Part shown: in pieces, positions 1-10,057 of the stretch | Position numbering within the stretch: the stretch's first letter is position 1 | How the letters are laid out: each line of letters begins with the position of its first letter | Notes under the pieces: model-generated | The model's database searches: none | What the model was told of the DNA's origin: nothing | What the model saw: only the letters and a program-made list of their open reading frames with translations | From: Microcella frigidaquae | GTDB taxonomy: Bacteria > Actinomycetota > Actinomycetes > Actinomycetales > Microbacteriaceae | Length of the DNA: 64,000 nt | Assembly: GCF_014200395.1 (NCBI RefSeq) | Contig: NZ_JACHBS010000001.1 | Coordinates: 248,001-312,000 of the forward strand | Direction of reading: 5' to 3' | Position numbers and translations under genes: made by a program

Positions 1-178
1 GGCCCTCACGCGGGTCAACGGGCTCGGCGTCGTCGGCGGCGGCGACTCCGCTGCGGCCGTCCGCGCCCTCGGCTTCACCGACGACGATTTCGGGCACGTC
101 TCCACCGGAGGCGGCGCCAGCCTCGAGTTCCTCGAGGGCAAGAAGCTCCCCGGACTGGAGGTCCTCGGATGGCAGTGA
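1..178 (+). CDS. pgk: Phosphoglycerate kinase, C-terminal end (partial)
   Basis: The reading frame starting at base 2 encodes the last 58 residues of a phosphoglycerate kinase and stops at TGA 176-178. The visible part has the family's nucleotide-binding GGGDSAAAV loop and the C-terminal [17 protein letters not shown] segment. The enzyme transfers phosphate between 1,3-bisphosphoglycerate and ADP in cytosolic glycolysis. Its last 10 bases overlap the start of tpiA, so the two are translationally coupled and co-transcribed. The 5' part lies outside the window. Confidence 0.95.
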   Translation, partial: ALTRVNGLGVVGGGDSAAAVRALGFTDDDFGHVSTGGGASLEFLEGKKLPGLEVLGWQ

Positions 179-960
179 ACCGCACCCCGCTGATCGCGGG
201 CAACTGGAAGATGAACCTCGACCACCTGCAGTCGATCGCCTTCGTGCAGAAGCTCGCCTGGAGCCTCCGCGACGCGAAGCACGACTACTCCGAGGTCGAG
301 GTGGCGGTCTTTCCGCCCTTCACCGACCTGCGGAGCGTGCAGACGCTCGTCACGGCCGACAAGCTCGACCTGCGCTACGGCGGCCAGGACCTCTCGGAGC
401 ACGACAGCGGGGCCTACACCGGTGAGGTCTCGGGCGCCTTCCTCGCCGCCCTCGACTGCCGCTACGTGATCATCGGACACAGCGAGCGGCGCCAGTATCA
501 CGGCGAGACTGACGAGCTCATCGCCCGCAAGACGGTCGCCGCGCTGCGCCACGGCCTCGTGCCAGTGGTCTGCGTGGGGGAGACGGCGGAGGACCTCGAG
601 AAGCACGGCCCCTCGGCAGTGCCGGTCGCGCAGCTCGGTGTCGTTCTCGCGGCGCTGGAAGCCGATGCCGATGTCGTCGTCGCGTACGAGCCCGTCTGGG
701 CCATCGGGTCGGGCCAGGCGGCCACGCCCGAGCAGGCCCAGCAGGTCTGCGGCGCCCTGCGCGCAAGCATCGCCGAGGCGCTCGGCGATGAGGCCGCGGC
801 GCGGACGCGGATCCTCTACGGCGGCTCGGTCAAGGCCGCGAACATCGCCGGCTTCATGAAGCACAAGGATGTCGACGGCGCGCTGGTCGGCGGCGCAAGC
901 CTCGACGTCGGCGAGTTCGCGAGCATCGCCCGCTTCCCGAAGCACGTCGGCACCGCCTGA
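169..960 (+). CDS. tpiA: Triose-phosphate isomerase
   Basis: A 263-residue TIM-barrel enzyme that interconverts dihydroxyacetone phosphate and glyceraldehyde 3-phosphate. Catalytic residues are readable: Lys14 in NWKMN, His104 in IIGHSERR and Glu174 in [11 protein letters not shown], plus the C-terminal phosphate loop LYGGSVK. Length is normal for the family. The ATG sits inside the end of pgk with a 10-bp overlap, so expression is coupled to pgk. The order pgk-tpiA-secG-rbpA facing a pentose-phosphate operon is conserved in many actinobacteria. Confidence 0.97.
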   Translation: MAVNRTPLIAGNWKMNLDHLQSIAFVQKLAWSLRDAKHDYSEVEVAVFPPFTDLRSVQTLVTADKLDLRYGGQDLSEHDSGAYTGEVSGAFLAALDCRYVIIGHSERRQYHGETDELIARKTVAALRHGLVPVVCVGETAEDLEKHGPSAVPVAQLGVVLAALEADADVVVAYEPVWAIGSGQAATPEQAQQVCGALRASIAEALGDEAAARTRILYGGSVKAANIAGFMKHKDVDGALVGGASLDVGEFASIARFPKHVGTA

Positions 961-983
961 CCCGCCCCCCGCCCGCCGTCCGG

Positions 984-989
984 TAGGCT
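984..989 (+). promoter_or_regulatory. Candidate -10 element upstream of secG
   Basis: TAGGCT fits the actinobacterial TANNNT -10 pattern and lies 35 bp before the secG GTG in the tpiA-secG gap. No convincing -35 element is visible. It could give secG its own transcription start. Confidence 0.35.
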
Positions 990-1024
990 TGCAGATCGTC
1001 CGACACGCGCGAGAGGTTCACCCC

Positions 1025-1273
1025 GTGGAAATCCTTCAGGTCGTGCTCCAGGTCATCCTGGGCATCACGAGCCTTCTTCTGACCCTGATGATCCTGCTGC
1101 ACCGCGGTCGCGGCGGCGGGCTCTCCGACATGTTCGGCGGCGGCGTCACCTCGAACCTCGGTGCCTCCGGCGTGGCCGAGCGCAACCTCAACCGCATCAC
1201 GGTGATCCTCGCCCTGGTCTGGGTGAGCTCCATCGTGATCCTCGGGCTCATCACCCGCTTCAGCGCGGTCTAG
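1025..1273 (+). CDS. secG: Preprotein translocase subunit SecG
   Basis: An 82-residue membrane protein with two hydrophobic segments (about residues 3-24 and 57-78) and a Gly-rich cytoplasmic loop containing [14 protein letters not shown], the SecG hallmark. SecG assists SecYE in moving unfolded proteins across the membrane. The GTG start at 1025 was chosen because a GAGAGG ribosome site lies just upstream and the resulting protein has family length. The frame is open further upstream, but that sequence lies inside tpiA. It is followed 11 bp later by rbpA. Confidence 0.93.
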   Translation: MEILQVVLQVILGITSLLLTLMILLHRGRGGGLSDMFGGGVTSNLGASGVAERNLNRITVILALVWVSSIVILGLITRFSAV

Positions 1274-1284
1274 GGGAGGCGGAG

Positions 1285-1641
1285 ATGGTGTCAGGAGGCA
1301 GCGCGATCCGCGGCTCGCGGGTCGGTTCCGGCCCCATGGGCGAGCAGGACCGCGGCGTCCACGCTGAGCGCATCGCCGTGTCGTACTGGGATGCCATGGG
1401 CAACGAGACGGTGCGATACTTCGCGGCGAACCTCCCGGAGGAGGAGATTCCCGAGATCATCGACTCGCCGTCGACGGGTCTTCCGGCTGGTCGCGACAAG
1501 GACAACCCGCCCCAGGTGGCGAAGAACGAGCCGTACAAGACGCACCTTGCCTACGTGAAGGAGCGCCGCACCGAGGAGGAGGCTGCGCAGATCCTCGACG
1601 AGGCGCTGCAGAAGCTCCGCGAGCGGCGCGGATCGGCCTAG
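1285..1641 (+). CDS. rbpA: RNA polymerase-binding protein RbpA
   Basis: A 118-residue actinobacteria-specific transcription factor that binds RNA polymerase and group I/II sigma factors and stabilises open complexes. The N-terminal AIRGSRVGSG segment and the C-terminal helical sigma-interaction region (RRTEEEAAQILDEALQKLRERR) match the family. The ATG follows a GGGGAGG ribosome site. The core has no cysteines, so a zinc-bound core as reported for some relatives is unlikely here. The gene ends about 40 bp from the facing pgl gene. Confidence 0.93.
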   Translation: MVSGGSAIRGSRVGSGPMGEQDRGVHAERIAVSYWDAMGNETVRYFAANLPEEEIPEIIDSPSTGLPAGRDKDNPPQVAKNEPYKTHLAYVKERRTEEEAAQILDEALQKLRERRGSA

Positions 1642-1662
1642 CCTCGGGCCGTTCGCCAATGG

Positions 1663-1700
1663 GCCGGACTCCCCCGTCGGCTCAGGGAGCCCAGTCCGGC
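1663..1700. terminator. Hairpin between convergent rbpA and pgl
   Basis: GCCGGACT (1663-1670) pairs perfectly with AGTCCGGC (1693-1700), with further CCC/GGG pairing possible inside the loop. The right arm overlaps the last codons of pgl. There is no T-tract, as is usual in this genome, so it may act as a weak bidirectional terminator. Confidence 0.4.
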
Positions 1701-2485
1701 TGATCCATCGCGCCCGTCCAGTAGCTGGTGGGCGCGATGAGCGCGGCAGGCACCTCTGCCGACGCCGCCTCGTCGACGAGGAACAGCGTGCGCCTCTGCC
1801 CGAGCACGCCGGCGACCGGCACGTCGGCCACGGCCGCACCCGCGAGCGCGAGCCCGAGAGCGGCGGCCTTGTCGGCCCCGGCCAGCACGAGCCACACCCG
1901 CTCGGAGCTGTTGATCAGCGGGAGTGTCAGGCTGAGCCGCTGCGGCGGCGGCTTGGGGGAGTCGTGGACGGCGATGGCGCCGGGCTCGGCCACCGTCGGC
2001 CCGGGAAGCTCGGGGAACAGCGAGGCGATGTGTCCGTCGGGGCCGACCCCCAGGAAGGTGATCGCGAACGACGGGTAGGTGCCGCCACCAGCCGCGCGCA
2101 GCTCGTCGTCGTACCGGCGCGCGGCCGCCTCGAGGTCGAGCCCCTCATCGGGAGCGGGGAAGGGGTGGATGTTCGCCGAGGGGATGACCACCGCATCCAG
2201 GAGCGCCTCCCGGGCCTGGCGCTCGTTGCGGTCGGGATGACCGGTGGGCACCCAGCGCTCGTCGCCCCACCACGCGTGCACGCGCGTCCAGTCCAGCCGA
2301 TCGCGGTCGGGATGCGCGGCGATCGCCGCGAGCACATCGATGCCGACCGAGCCGCCCGTCAGCACGATGTGCACCACGGGGCGCTCCGCGAGCAGCTCGC
2401 TCATGGTGCTGACGAAGCGCTCGGCGGCGGCGGCCGCGAGGGCCGCGCGGTCGGTGTGGACGAGGACGCGACGGTCGGTCGACAC
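1682..2485 (-). CDS. pgl: 6-phosphogluconolactonase
   Basis: A 267-residue enzyme that hydrolyses 6-phosphoglucono-1,5-lactone, the second step of the oxidative pentose phosphate pathway. Recognisable motifs are the N-terminal LTGGSVG loop, the WWGDERWVPTGHPDRN active-site segment and LGVGPDGHIASLFP. The GTG start at 2485 is preceded by GAGAGG and gives family length; the longer open frame upstream runs into the opcA frame and is not used. It is the last gene of the tkt-tal-pgi-zwf-opcA-pgl operon. Confidence 0.93.
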   Translation of the reverse strand: MSTDRRVLVHTDRAALAAAAAERFVSTMSELLAERPVVHIVLTGGSVGIDVLAAIAAHPDRDRLDWTRVHAWWGDERWVPTGHPDRNERQAREALLDAVVIPSANIHPFPAPDEGLDLEAAARRYDDELRAAGGGTYPSFAITFLGVGPDGHIASLFPELPGPTVAEPGAIAVHDSPKPPPQRLSLTLPLINSSERVWLVLAGADKAAALGLALAGAAVADVPVAGVLGQRRTLFLVDEAASAEVPAALIAPTSYWTGAMDQPDWAP

Positions 2486-2519
2486 GGTGGTGGAGCCTCT
2501 CTGTGGAGCGGATGCGCGT

Positions 2520-3458
2520 TCAGCGCGACGGTGCGACAGCCGAGGCCGGACCGAAGCCGCTCGCGAGCACCGCCCCGAACTCGTCGTCGGGGTCGAGCCT
2601 ACGCAGTTCCTCGGCGAGGCACTCGCGCAGGCCCCGGCGCGGCAGCGAGAGCTCGTGCTGCGGCTGTCTGGGCTGGTCGAGCGAGACGACACCCGGACGG
2701 GTGCGCTCGAGCCGGATCGCGCCCGAGGCGCGGTGCAGCACCACACGGTGGATCCCGGTCGACGGCAATGAGCCCGCGACCTCCACGTCGACCTCGACCT
2801 GCAGCCGGAGACCCAGCCACGCCGCGAGCAACGAGGTGGAGGGGCTGTCGGCCGCGCCCGCGACCTCGACTCGGGTGATCGGTTCGTAGGGCGGCTGGTC
2901 GAGGGCCGCCGCGAGCTGCGCGCGCCACAGGGTCAGGCGCGTCCAGGCGAAATCGGTGTCTCCGGGGCGATACCCCGCAGCGATGCGCCGGAGGGCCTCC
3001 TGCGGATCGTCGGCGGAGCCCGCATCCGTGATGCGCCGCTGCGCGAGGCGACCGAGCGGCGTGTCGCACACCGCGTCGGGGCACTCACCGGGCCACCACG
3101 ACACAACGGGCGCGTCGGGCAGCAGGAGCCCCGTCACGAGACCGCGGAGATCGGAGGCCGTGTCACCGTGCGCGCGCAGCACGATCACCTCGCTGGCCCC
3201 GGCATCGCCCCCGACGCGGATCTCGGCGTCGAGCCGCGGCGCAGGTGCGGCAGCGTCGGTCGAGACGACGATGATGCGCATCGGATGCTCGCGCGAGGCC
3301 TCGTTGGCCGCGGCGATGACATCCTCCTCCTCGCCGATCTCGCTCGTGATGATGAGCGTGAGCACACGGCCGAGCGCCACGGCGCCCGCCTCATCGCGGA
3401 TGCGGACGAGGGTCTTCGAGACCTGGCTCGCGGTCGTGTCGGGAAGGTCGATGATCAC
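2520..3458 (-). CDS. opcA: Glucose-6-phosphate dehydrogenase assembly protein OpcA
   Basis: A 312-residue actinobacterial/cyanobacterial-type OpcA, needed for assembly or redox-dependent activation of glucose-6-phosphate dehydrogenase. The N-terminus (IDLPDTTASQVSKTLVRIRD) and the central VVSWWPGECP segment are typical. The GTG start overlaps the zwf stop as GTGA (3455-3458), a 4-bp coupling that fits stoichiometric co-expression with its partner enzyme. The gap to pgl is 34 bp, so one transcript is likely. Confidence 0.93.
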   Translation of the reverse strand: MIIDLPDTTASQVSKTLVRIRDEAGAVALGRVLTLIITSEIGEEEDVIAAANEASREHPMRIIVVSTDAAAPAPRLDAEIRVGGDAGASEVIVLRAHGDTASDLRGLVTGLLLPDAPVVSWWPGECPDAVCDTPLGRLAQRRITDAGSADDPQEALRRIAAGYRPGDTDFAWTRLTLWRAQLAAALDQPPYEPITRVEVAGAADSPSTSLLAAWLGLRLQVEVDVEVAGSLPSTGIHRVVLHRASGAIRLERTRPGVVSLDQPRQPQHELSLPRRGLRECLAEELRRLDPDDEFGAVLASGFGPASAVAPSR

Positions 3459-4996
3459 GGGCGCCTCCAGACGCGTCCATCGCGGGCCAGCAGGTCGTCG
3501 GCCGACTGCGGCCCCCAGGTACCGGGGGCGTACTGCTCGGGGCGGCCCTGGGTCGCCCAGAACTCCTCGATGGGGTCGAGGATCTTCCAGCTGAGCTCGA
3601 CCTCCTCGTGCCGCGGGAACAGCGGCGGGTCGCCGAGCAGCACGTCGAGGATGAGGCGCTCGTAGGCCTCGGGACTGGCCTCGGTGAAGGCGTGGCCGTA
3701 GCCGAAGTCCATGGTGACGTCGCGCACCTGCATCCCGGCGCCGGGCACCTTCGAGCCGAAGCGGATCGTCACACCCTCGTCGGGTTGCACGCGGATCACG
3801 AGCGCGTTCTGGCCGAGAGCCGAGGTCTGCGCCTCGGCGAACAGGTACTGCGGCGCCCGCTTGAACACGACGGCGATCTCGGTCACGCGGCGCCCCAGAC
3901 GCTTGCCGGCGCGCAGGTAGAACGGCACACCCGCCCACCGCCGCGTGTTGATGTCGAGGCGCATGGCCGCGTAGGTCTCGGTGACCGACTCAGGGTTCAT
4001 GCCCTCCTCGTCGAGGAAGCCCGGCACCCACTGCCCGCCCTGCCAGCCGCTCGCGTACTGCCCGCGCGCCGTGCCCGTGCTGAGGTCGCGGGGAAGGCGG
4101 ACCGCCGACAGCACCTTCTCCTTCTCGGCGCGCAGGTCGGCCGCGTCGAACGACACGGGCTCCTCCATCGCGGTGAGTGCGAGCAGCTGCAGCAGGTGGT
4201 TCTGGATGACGTCGCGCGCCGCGCCGATGCCGTCGTAGTAGCCCGCGCGCCCGCCGACGCCGATGTCCTCGGCCATGGTGATCTGCACGTGGTCGACGTA
4301 GTTCGCGTTCCAGATGGGCTCGTAGAGCATGTTCGCGAAGCGCAGGGCGAGGATGTTCTGAACGGTCTCCTTGCCCAGGTAGTGGTCGATGCGGAACACC
4401 GAGTCGGGCGGGAAGACCGACTCGACGACGTCGTTGAGCTCGCGCGCGGTATGCAGGTCGCTGCCGAAGGGCTTCTCGATGACGACGCGGCGCCACTCGC
4501 CGGGCTTCGCCTCTGCGAGGCCGCTGCGGCGCAGCTGCTCGGTCACGACCGGGAAGGACTTCGGCGGGATCGACAGGTAGAACGCGTGGTTGCCCATGGT
4601 GCCGCGCTCGCGGTCGAGATCGCCGAGCGTCTCCGCGAGGCGCGCGAACGCCGCGTCGTCGTCGAAGTCGCCGGAGACGAAGCGGATCCCGGCCGAGAGC
4701 TGCCGCCAGACCTCCTCGTGGAAGGGCGTGCGCGCGTACTGCTTGACGGCGTCGTGCACGACCTGTTCGAAGTCCTGCGTCTCCCAGTCGCGTCGGGCGA
4801 AGCCGACCAGCGCGAAGCCCGGCGGCAGCAGGCCGCGGTTCGCCAGGTCGTAGACCGCGGGCATGAGCTTCTTGCGCGAGAGGTCGCCGGTCACGCCGAA
4901 GATGATCAGGCTGCTCGGCCCGGCGATGCGGTTGAGCCGACGATCATCGGGGGAGCGCAGCGGGTTGCTGTCGCGGTCGATGGCGACCGGGGCCAT
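3455..4996 (-). CDS. zwf: Glucose-6-phosphate 1-dehydrogenase
   Basis: A 513-residue enzyme that oxidises glucose 6-phosphate to 6-phosphogluconolactone with NADP+, entering the oxidative pentose phosphate pathway. Seen: the dinucleotide-binding loop GVTGDLS (34-40), EKPFG (174-178) and the catalytic signature RIDHYLGKE (202-210). The ATG at 4996 follows a GAGGAG ribosome site. An open frame continues upstream into pgi but has no homology to the family. It overlaps opcA by 4 bp. Confidence 0.97.
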   Translation of the reverse strand: MAPVAIDRDSNPLRSPDDRRLNRIAGPSSLIIFGVTGDLSRKKLMPAVYDLANRGLLPPGFALVGFARRDWETQDFEQVVHDAVKQYARTPFHEEVWRQLSAGIRFVSGDFDDDAAFARLAETLGDLDRERGTMGNHAFYLSIPPKSFPVVTEQLRRSGLAEAKPGEWRRVVIEKPFGSDLHTARELNDVVESVFPPDSVFRIDHYLGKETVQNILALRFANMLYEPIWNANYVDHVQITMAEDIGVGGRAGYYDGIGAARDVIQNHLLQLLALTAMEEPVSFDAADLRAEKEKVLSAVRLPRDLSTGTARGQYASGWQGGQWVPGFLDEEGMNPESVTETYAAMRLDINTRRWAGVPFYLRAGKRLGRRVTEIAVVFKRAPQYLFAEAQTSALGQNALVIRVQPDEGVTIRFGSKVPGAGMQVRDVTMDFGYGHAFTEASPEAYERLILDVLLGDPPLFPRHEEVELSWKILDPIEEFWATQGRPEQYAPGTWGPQSADDLLARDGRVWRRP

Positions 4997-5022
4997 GGTT
5001 CTCCTCGTGGTGGCGGGGCGGG

Positions 5023-6618
5023 TCAGGAGAGCGCGGTGCGCACGACGTCGAGCGCAGCGGTGTCGCGCACGCGGAGCGTGACGACGGGCATCCCAGCTTC
5101 GGTCAGCACGGCCGCGTCGCCCGCCGCCTGCGCGGCGATGAGCTGCCCGTAGCTGAACGGCCGGTCGGGGATCTCGAGATCGTCGGCGAGAGTGCCGGTG
5201 ATCTGCAGGAACACCCCGCGGGCCGGACCACCCTTGTGATACTGGCCGGTCGAGTGCAGGAAGCGCGGTCCCCAGCCGAACGTCACGGGGCGCCCGGTGC
5301 GCGCAGCAACGGCGGGGCGCACTGCGGCAAGCTCGGCGTGCGCGAGGCGGTCGAGGTAGGCCTGCAGGGCAATGTAGCCGTCGGCGGGCACCGCGCCCTC
5401 GAGACGCGCCAGCGCGTCCTCCAGGGTGGCTGCCCCGGCGAGCAGCTCGACCGGGCCAACGACCTCGACGCCGCGGTCGGTGAAGACCGCCGGCACGGGC
5501 TCGGGACGGGCGTCGAGCAGCCCGCGCGCCGCGACCTTCGCCGACTCCACGTCGGGCTGGTCGAAGGGGTTGATGCCGAGCAGCACCCCGGCGACCGCTG
5601 TGGCGTACTGCCAGGTGAGGAGGTGCGCGCCGAGCGAGCCCGAGACCTCGATCTCGCCCTCGACGACCTCTCGGGTGGCGCGCGCGTCGGCGACGAGCCG
5701 AACAACCTGCACATCCTCCGCTCCACTCGTCAGCTCCGGCGCTCCGGCCTCGACGACAACGGGCAGGATGCCGCGGCCCTCCTTGCCGGTCGACTCGGCG
5801 ATGAGCTGTTCGATCCAATCGCCGAGCCCCACGATGTGGGTGCCGTCGGCGACGATCACGAGCTTGTCGCGGAGCGGTGCGGTGCCGGCGATGGCCGCCC
5901 CGAGCCGAAGTCCGGGATTCTCGGGCGCGTCGACGGCGAGGAGCAGGCTCGCGGCCTCCGCCTCGTCGAGGAGAGCATCCAGATCGACGCCGGCGAGCCC
6001 CGAGGGCACCAGGCCGAAGGCGGTGAGGGCGGAGTAGCGGCCGCCGACCGTCGGGTCGGCGGTGAAGACACGGTAGCCCGCCGCCACAGACGTCTGTTCG
6101 AGCGGGGAGCCCGGGTCGGTCACCACGATGATGCGCTCGGTCGGGTCGATGCCGATGGCACGGAATGCGGCCTCGAAGCTGCGCTTCTGGCTCTCGGTCT
6201 CGACGGTCGATCCCGACTTGGAGGAGACGACGACGGCGGTGTGCCCGAGGTGGTCGTCGAGGGCATCCGCGACCTGGCCGGGATCGGTGGAGTCGAGCAC
6301 GGTGAGCGGCACGCCGGCGGTGCGGGTGATGACCTCCGGCGCGAGCGACGAGCCGCCCATGCCGCAGAGCACGATGCGCGTGACGCCCCGCTCGGCCAGC
6401 TGGGCCCGCAGGGTGGTGATCTCGGCGACGAGCGGTCGCGAGACGGCGACCGCCTGCGTCCAGCCCAGTCGGATGCTCGCCTCGGCCTCAGCGGCCGGGC
6501 CCCAGAGCGTGGCGTCGCCGGCCGTGATGCGGCTCGCGATCAGCTGTTCGACGAGCCCGGGCACGCGGGTCTCGATGGCGGCCTGCGCGGCGCCGCGGGC
6601 GGCGACGGTGACACTCAT
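5023..6618 (-). CDS. pgi: Glucose-6-phosphate isomerase
   Basis: A 531-residue isomerase that interconverts glucose 6-phosphate and fructose 6-phosphate, linking glycolysis with the adjacent pentose-phosphate enzymes. SIS-domain phosphate-binding motifs are visible: GMGGSS (86-91) and SKSGST (133-138). It resembles the shorter Pgi form found beside tal in actinobacteria rather than the classical E. coli enzyme. The ATG overlaps the tal stop as ATGA (6615-6618), indicating translational coupling; zwf follows after 26 bp. Confidence 0.93.
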   Translation of the reverse strand: MSVTVAARGAAQAAIETRVPGLVEQLIASRITAGDATLWGPAAEAEASIRLGWTQAVAVSRPLVAEITTLRAQLAERGVTRIVLCGMGGSSLAPEVITRTAGVPLTVLDSTDPGQVADALDDHLGHTAVVVSSKSGSTVETESQKRSFEAAFRAIGIDPTERIIVVTDPGSPLEQTSVAAGYRVFTADPTVGGRYSALTAFGLVPSGLAGVDLDALLDEAEAASLLLAVDAPENPGLRLGAAIAGTAPLRDKLVIVADGTHIVGLGDWIEQLIAESTGKEGRGILPVVVEAGAPELTSGAEDVQVVRLVADARATREVVEGEIEVSGSLGAHLLTWQYATAVAGVLLGINPFDQPDVESAKVAARGLLDARPEPVPAVFTDRGVEVVGPVELLAGAATLEDALARLEGAVPADGYIALQAYLDRLAHAELAAVRPAVAARTGRPVTFGWGPRFLHSTGQYHKGGPARGVFLQITGTLADDLEIPDRPFSYGQLIAAQAAGDAAVLTEAGMPVVTLRVRDTAALDVVRTALS

Positions 6619-7724
6619 CGGGCGGCCTCGAGCGCCGCGCTCACGGTGTCGAGCAGCTCGTTCCAGCTGACGATGAACTTCTCGACGCCCTCCTTCTCGA
6701 GCAGGGCGGTCACCTCGTCGTACGAGATGCCGAGCTCGTTGAGCGCGGCGAGCACGGCCCGGGCCTCGTCGTACGAGCCACTGACCGTATCGCCGACGAT
6801 GACCCCGTGGTCGAAGGTGGCCTGCAGCGTCTTCTCGGGCATCGTGTTGACGGTGCTGCCGACGGCGAGCTCGGTCACGTACAGGGTGTCGGGAAGGCTC
6901 GGGTCCTTCACGCCCGTCGAGGCCCACAGCGGTCGCTGCACGTTCGCACCGGCGTCGAGCAGGGCCGCGGCGCGTTCAGTCGCGAAGGCCTGCTCGAAGA
7001 CCTCGTAGGCGAGGCGCGCGTTCGCGATGCCCGCCTTGCTCTTCAGGGCGAGGGCCTCGGGCGTGCCGATCTCGGTGAGGCGGCGGTCGATCTCGGTGTC
7101 GACACGCGACACGAAGAACGAGGCGACCGAGTGAATGGTCGACAGGTCGATGCCCGCAGCGTGCGCCTTCTCGAGGCCCGCGAGGTAGGCATCGATGACG
7201 GCGCGGTGCCGCTCGAGGCTGAAGATCAGGGTGACGTTGACGCTGATGCCCGCCGCGATCGTCTCGGTGATCGCCTCGAGGCCCTCGAGGGTCGCCGGGA
7301 TCTTGATCATCGCGTTCGGTCGGTCGACCTTCGCCCACAGCTCGCGCGCCTGGGCGATCGTGCCGGCGGCATCGTGCGCGAGACCGGGCTCGACCTCGAT
7401 CGAGACGCGGCCATCCTGGCCCCCGGTCGAGCCGTAGACCCCCGCGAAGATGTCGCTCGCTGCGGCGACGTCGTCCGTCGTGATTTCGAAGACCGCACGG
7501 CTCACGTCGGCACCCGCGGCGGCGAGCTCGCGGATCTGCGCGTCGTAGGTCGTGCCCGTCGCCAGCGCAGAAGCGAAGATCGTCGGGTTGGTGGTCACGC
7601 CGACGACGTTGCGGTCGGCGATGAGCGCGGCGAGACCGCCCGAGGTGATGCGGTCGCGCGAGAGGTCGTCGAGCCAGATGCTGACGCCGAGGGCGCTGAG
7701 CTGGGCGGTGGGGGTGGAGGTCAT
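6615..7724 (-). CDS. tal: Transaldolase
   Basis: A 369-residue transaldolase of the actinobacterial class, which moves dihydroxyacetone units between sugar phosphates in the non-oxidative pentose phosphate branch. TTNPTIF (44-50) and the Schiff-base lysine K141 in NAMIKIPAT are visible. The ATG at 7724 has GAGGATCC just upstream; an in-frame start 16 codons earlier would add an unconserved His-rich leader and was rejected. It overlaps pgi by 4 bp and follows tkt. Confidence 0.95.
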   Translation of the reverse strand: MTSTPTAQLSALGVSIWLDDLSRDRITSGGLAALIADRNVVGVTTNPTIFASALATGTTYDAQIRELAAAGADVSRAVFEITTDDVAAASDIFAGVYGSTGGQDGRVSIEVEPGLAHDAAGTIAQARELWAKVDRPNAMIKIPATLEGLEAITETIAAGISVNVTLIFSLERHRAVIDAYLAGLEKAHAAGIDLSTIHSVASFFVSRVDTEIDRRLTEIGTPEALALKSKAGIANARLAYEVFEQAFATERAAALLDAGANVQRPLWASTGVKDPSLPDTLYVTELAVGSTVNTMPEKTLQATFDHGVIVGDTVSGSYDEARAVLAALNELGISYDEVTALLEKEGVEKFIVSWNELLDTVSAALEAAR

Positions 7725-7782
7725 CGGATCCTCATTCGGTCGGGGTGCGTGGTGGTGGGATGCTCGTCGCAAGCGGCCGCGA

Positions 7783-9873
7783 TCAGCGGGCCGCGATGCT
7801 CTCGAGCGCGGCGGCGGTCACGGCCTCCGCCGTGATGCCGAACTCGCGGAACAGCGTCTGGTAGTCGGCCGAGGCGCCGAAGTGCTCGATCGAGACCGTG
7901 CGCCCGCGGTCGCCCACGTAGCGGTGCCAGCTCAGCGCGAGCCCGGCCTCGACCGAGACGCGTGCGGTGACGGCGCTGGGCAGCACCTGCTCGCGGTACT
8001 CCGCGCTCTGCTCCTCGAACCATTCGAGGCAGGGCGCCGATACGACGCGGGCGTGCACGCCGCGCTCGGCGAGCTGGGCGCGGGCATCCAGCGCCACCGC
8101 GACCTCGGAGCCGGTCGCGATGAGGATCACATCGGGGCTGCCGTTCGCGGCCTCGGCGAGCACGTAGGCGCCCTTCGCGACGTGGTGGGCCGCCGCCAGG
8201 GTGTCGCCGCTCGCGGCATCGGCGCCGCGCGCCAGCACGGGAACGTTCTGGCGGGTCAGGGCGATGCCGGCGGGGGAGCGGCGCTCGAGCACGGCCTTCC
8301 AGGCGTGCGCGGTCTCGTTCGCATCAGCGGGGCGCACGATCGCGAGACCCGGGATCGCGCGCAGCGAGGCGAGCTGCTCGATCGGCTGGTGCGTCGGGCC
8401 GTCCTCGCCGAGGGCGACCGAGTCGTGGGTCCAGACGTAGGTGACCGGCACGTTCATCAGCGCGGCGAGACGCACCGACGGGCGCATGTAGTCGCTGAAG
8501 ATCAGGAACGTGCCGCCGAACACCCGGGTGCGGCCGTGCAGGGCGATGCCGTTGAGGATCGCGCCCATGGCGTGCTCGCGGATGCCGAAGTGCAGGATGC
8601 GCCCGTAGGGGTTCGCCTGCCACTCGTGCGTGGAGTGCTCCGCCGGCGCGAACGAGCCGCCGCCGGTGATCGTCGTGAGGTTCGACTCGGCGAGGTCGGC
8701 CGAGCCGCCCCAGAACTCGGGCAGCACGCCCGCGATCGCGTTGATGACCTTGCCGCTGGCGGCGCGGGTCGACAGGCTCGTGCCGCCCTCGAACACCGGC
8801 AGCGCCGCGTCGAGCTCGGCGGGGAGCTCGCCGGCGAGCATCCGGTCGAGCAGGGCCTTGCGCTGCGGGTTGGCGGCGGCCCAGGCGTCGAAGCGGGCCT
8901 GCCACGCCGCCCGGCGCTCGGCACCGCGCTCGACGGCGCGGCGGGTGTGAGCGATGACCGCGTCGCTGACGACGAAGTGCTGCTCGGGGTCGAAGCCCAT
9001 GACGCGCTTCGTGGCCGCGAGCTCATCGGCGCCGAGGGCGGAGCCGTGAATCTTGCCCGTGTTCTGCTTGGTGGGAGCAGGCCAGCCGATGATCGTCTTC
9101 AGGATGATGATGCTGGGCTTGCCCGTCTCGGACTTCGCGGTCTCGATCGCGGCGTGCAGGGCGTGCACGTCTTCGACGTACTCGCCGGTCTTCTTCCAGT
9201 CGACCGTCTGGACGTGCCAGCCGTAGCTCGCGTAGCGCGCGGCGACATCCTCGGTGAAGGCGATGTCGGTGTCGTCCTCGATCGAGATCTGGTTCGAGTC
9301 GTAGATGACGACCAGGTTGCCGAGCTGCTGGTGGCCGGCGAGCGACCCGGCCTCGCTGGTGACGCCCTCCTGGATGTCGCCGTCGCCGGCGATCACGTAG
9401 ACGTGGTGGTCGAACACGCTCTGCCCGGCGGGCGTCTCGGGGTCGAGCAGACCGCGCTCGAAGCGGGCGGCGTAGGCGAAGCCGACCGCGGAGGCGAGGC
9501 CCTGGCCGAGCGGGCCCGTCGTGATCTCGACGCCGTCGGTGTGGCCGTACTCGGGGTGGCCGGGAGTCTTCGATCCCCAGGTGCGGAGCGCCTTGAGGTC
9601 GTCGAGCTCAAGGCCGTAGCCGCCGAGGTAGAGCTGCACGTACTGCGTGAGCGAGCTGTGGCCGGCCGACAGGATGAAGCGATCGCGCCCCAGCCAGTGC
9701 GGGTCGCTCGGGTCGTGCGCCATGACCTTCTGGTGCAGCAGGTAGGCGACCGGCGCCAGCGACATGGCGGTGCCGGGATGGCCGTTGCCGACCTTCTCGA
9801 CGGCGTCGGCTGCCAGCAGGCGGGCGGTGTCGACGGCCTGACGGTCGAGGTCGTCCCAGATGAGCTCGGTCAT
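7783..9873 (-). CDS. tkt: Transketolase
   Basis: A 696-residue thiamine-diphosphate enzyme that transfers two-carbon ketol units between sugar phosphates. The TPP-binding motif starts with GDGDIQEG (163-170) and ends about 30 residues later near [21 protein letters not shown] (31-41) is the usual N-terminal active-site segment. It is the first gene of a six-gene operon (tkt-tal-pgi-zwf-opcA-pgl) covering most of the pentose phosphate pathway. The ATG at 9873 has AAAGG upstream. Confidence 0.97.
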   Translation of the reverse strand: MTELIWDDLDRQAVDTARLLAADAVEKVGNGHPGTAMSLAPVAYLLHQKVMAHDPSDPHWLGRDRFILSAGHSSLTQYVQLYLGGYGLELDDLKALRTWGSKTPGHPEYGHTDGVEITTGPLGQGLASAVGFAYAARFERGLLDPETPAGQSVFDHHVYVIAGDGDIQEGVTSEAGSLAGHQQLGNLVVIYDSNQISIEDDTDIAFTEDVAARYASYGWHVQTVDWKKTGEYVEDVHALHAAIETAKSETGKPSIIILKTIIGWPAPTKQNTGKIHGSALGADELAATKRVMGFDPEQHFVVSDAVIAHTRRAVERGAERRAAWQARFDAWAAANPQRKALLDRMLAGELPAELDAALPVFEGGTSLSTRAASGKVINAIAGVLPEFWGGSADLAESNLTTITGGGSFAPAEHSTHEWQANPYGRILHFGIREHAMGAILNGIALHGRTRVFGGTFLIFSDYMRPSVRLAALMNVPVTYVWTHDSVALGEDGPTHQPIEQLASLRAIPGLAIVRPADANETAHAWKAVLERRSPAGIALTRQNVPVLARGADAASGDTLAAAHHVAKGAYVLAEAANGSPDVILIATGSEVAVALDARAQLAERGVHARVVSAPCLEWFEEQSAEYREQVLPSAVTARVSVEAGLALSWHRYVGDRGRTVSIEHFGASADYQTLFREFGITAEAVTAAALESIAAR

Positions 9874-9960
9874 GGGCGGGTGGTGGCCTTTCGTGAGGTC
9901 GGACGGGCGCCTCCGGCTCCTGCGCGCACGATGACGGGCAGGACATCGTCGGCCATGGCC

Positions 9961-9966
9961 AGTATA
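9961..9966 (-). promoter_or_regulatory. Candidate -10 element of the tkt operon
   Basis: Read on the minus strand this is TATACT, close to the -10 consensus, about 88 bp before the tkt start. The divergent ctaB promoter lies about 60 bp away, so the 184-bp tkt-ctaB gap carries both. A clear -35 is not visible. Confidence 0.45.
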
Positions 9967-10021
9967 GGGAGCGTCGTATGCCGTCCCGGGCTCGCTGGGC
10001 TGGCTCAAAGCGCCGCTCCCG

Positions 10022-10027
10022 TAGACT
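10022..10027 (+). promoter_or_regulatory. Candidate -10 element of ctaB
   Basis: TAGACT matches TANNNT and lies 30 bp before the ctaB ATG, which has its own AAGGAG ribosome site at 10050-10055. The same hexamer recurs upstream of other genes in this window. Confidence 0.45.
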
Positions 10028-10057
10028 GACGTCGCCCTCTGCCACGAAGAAGGAGCC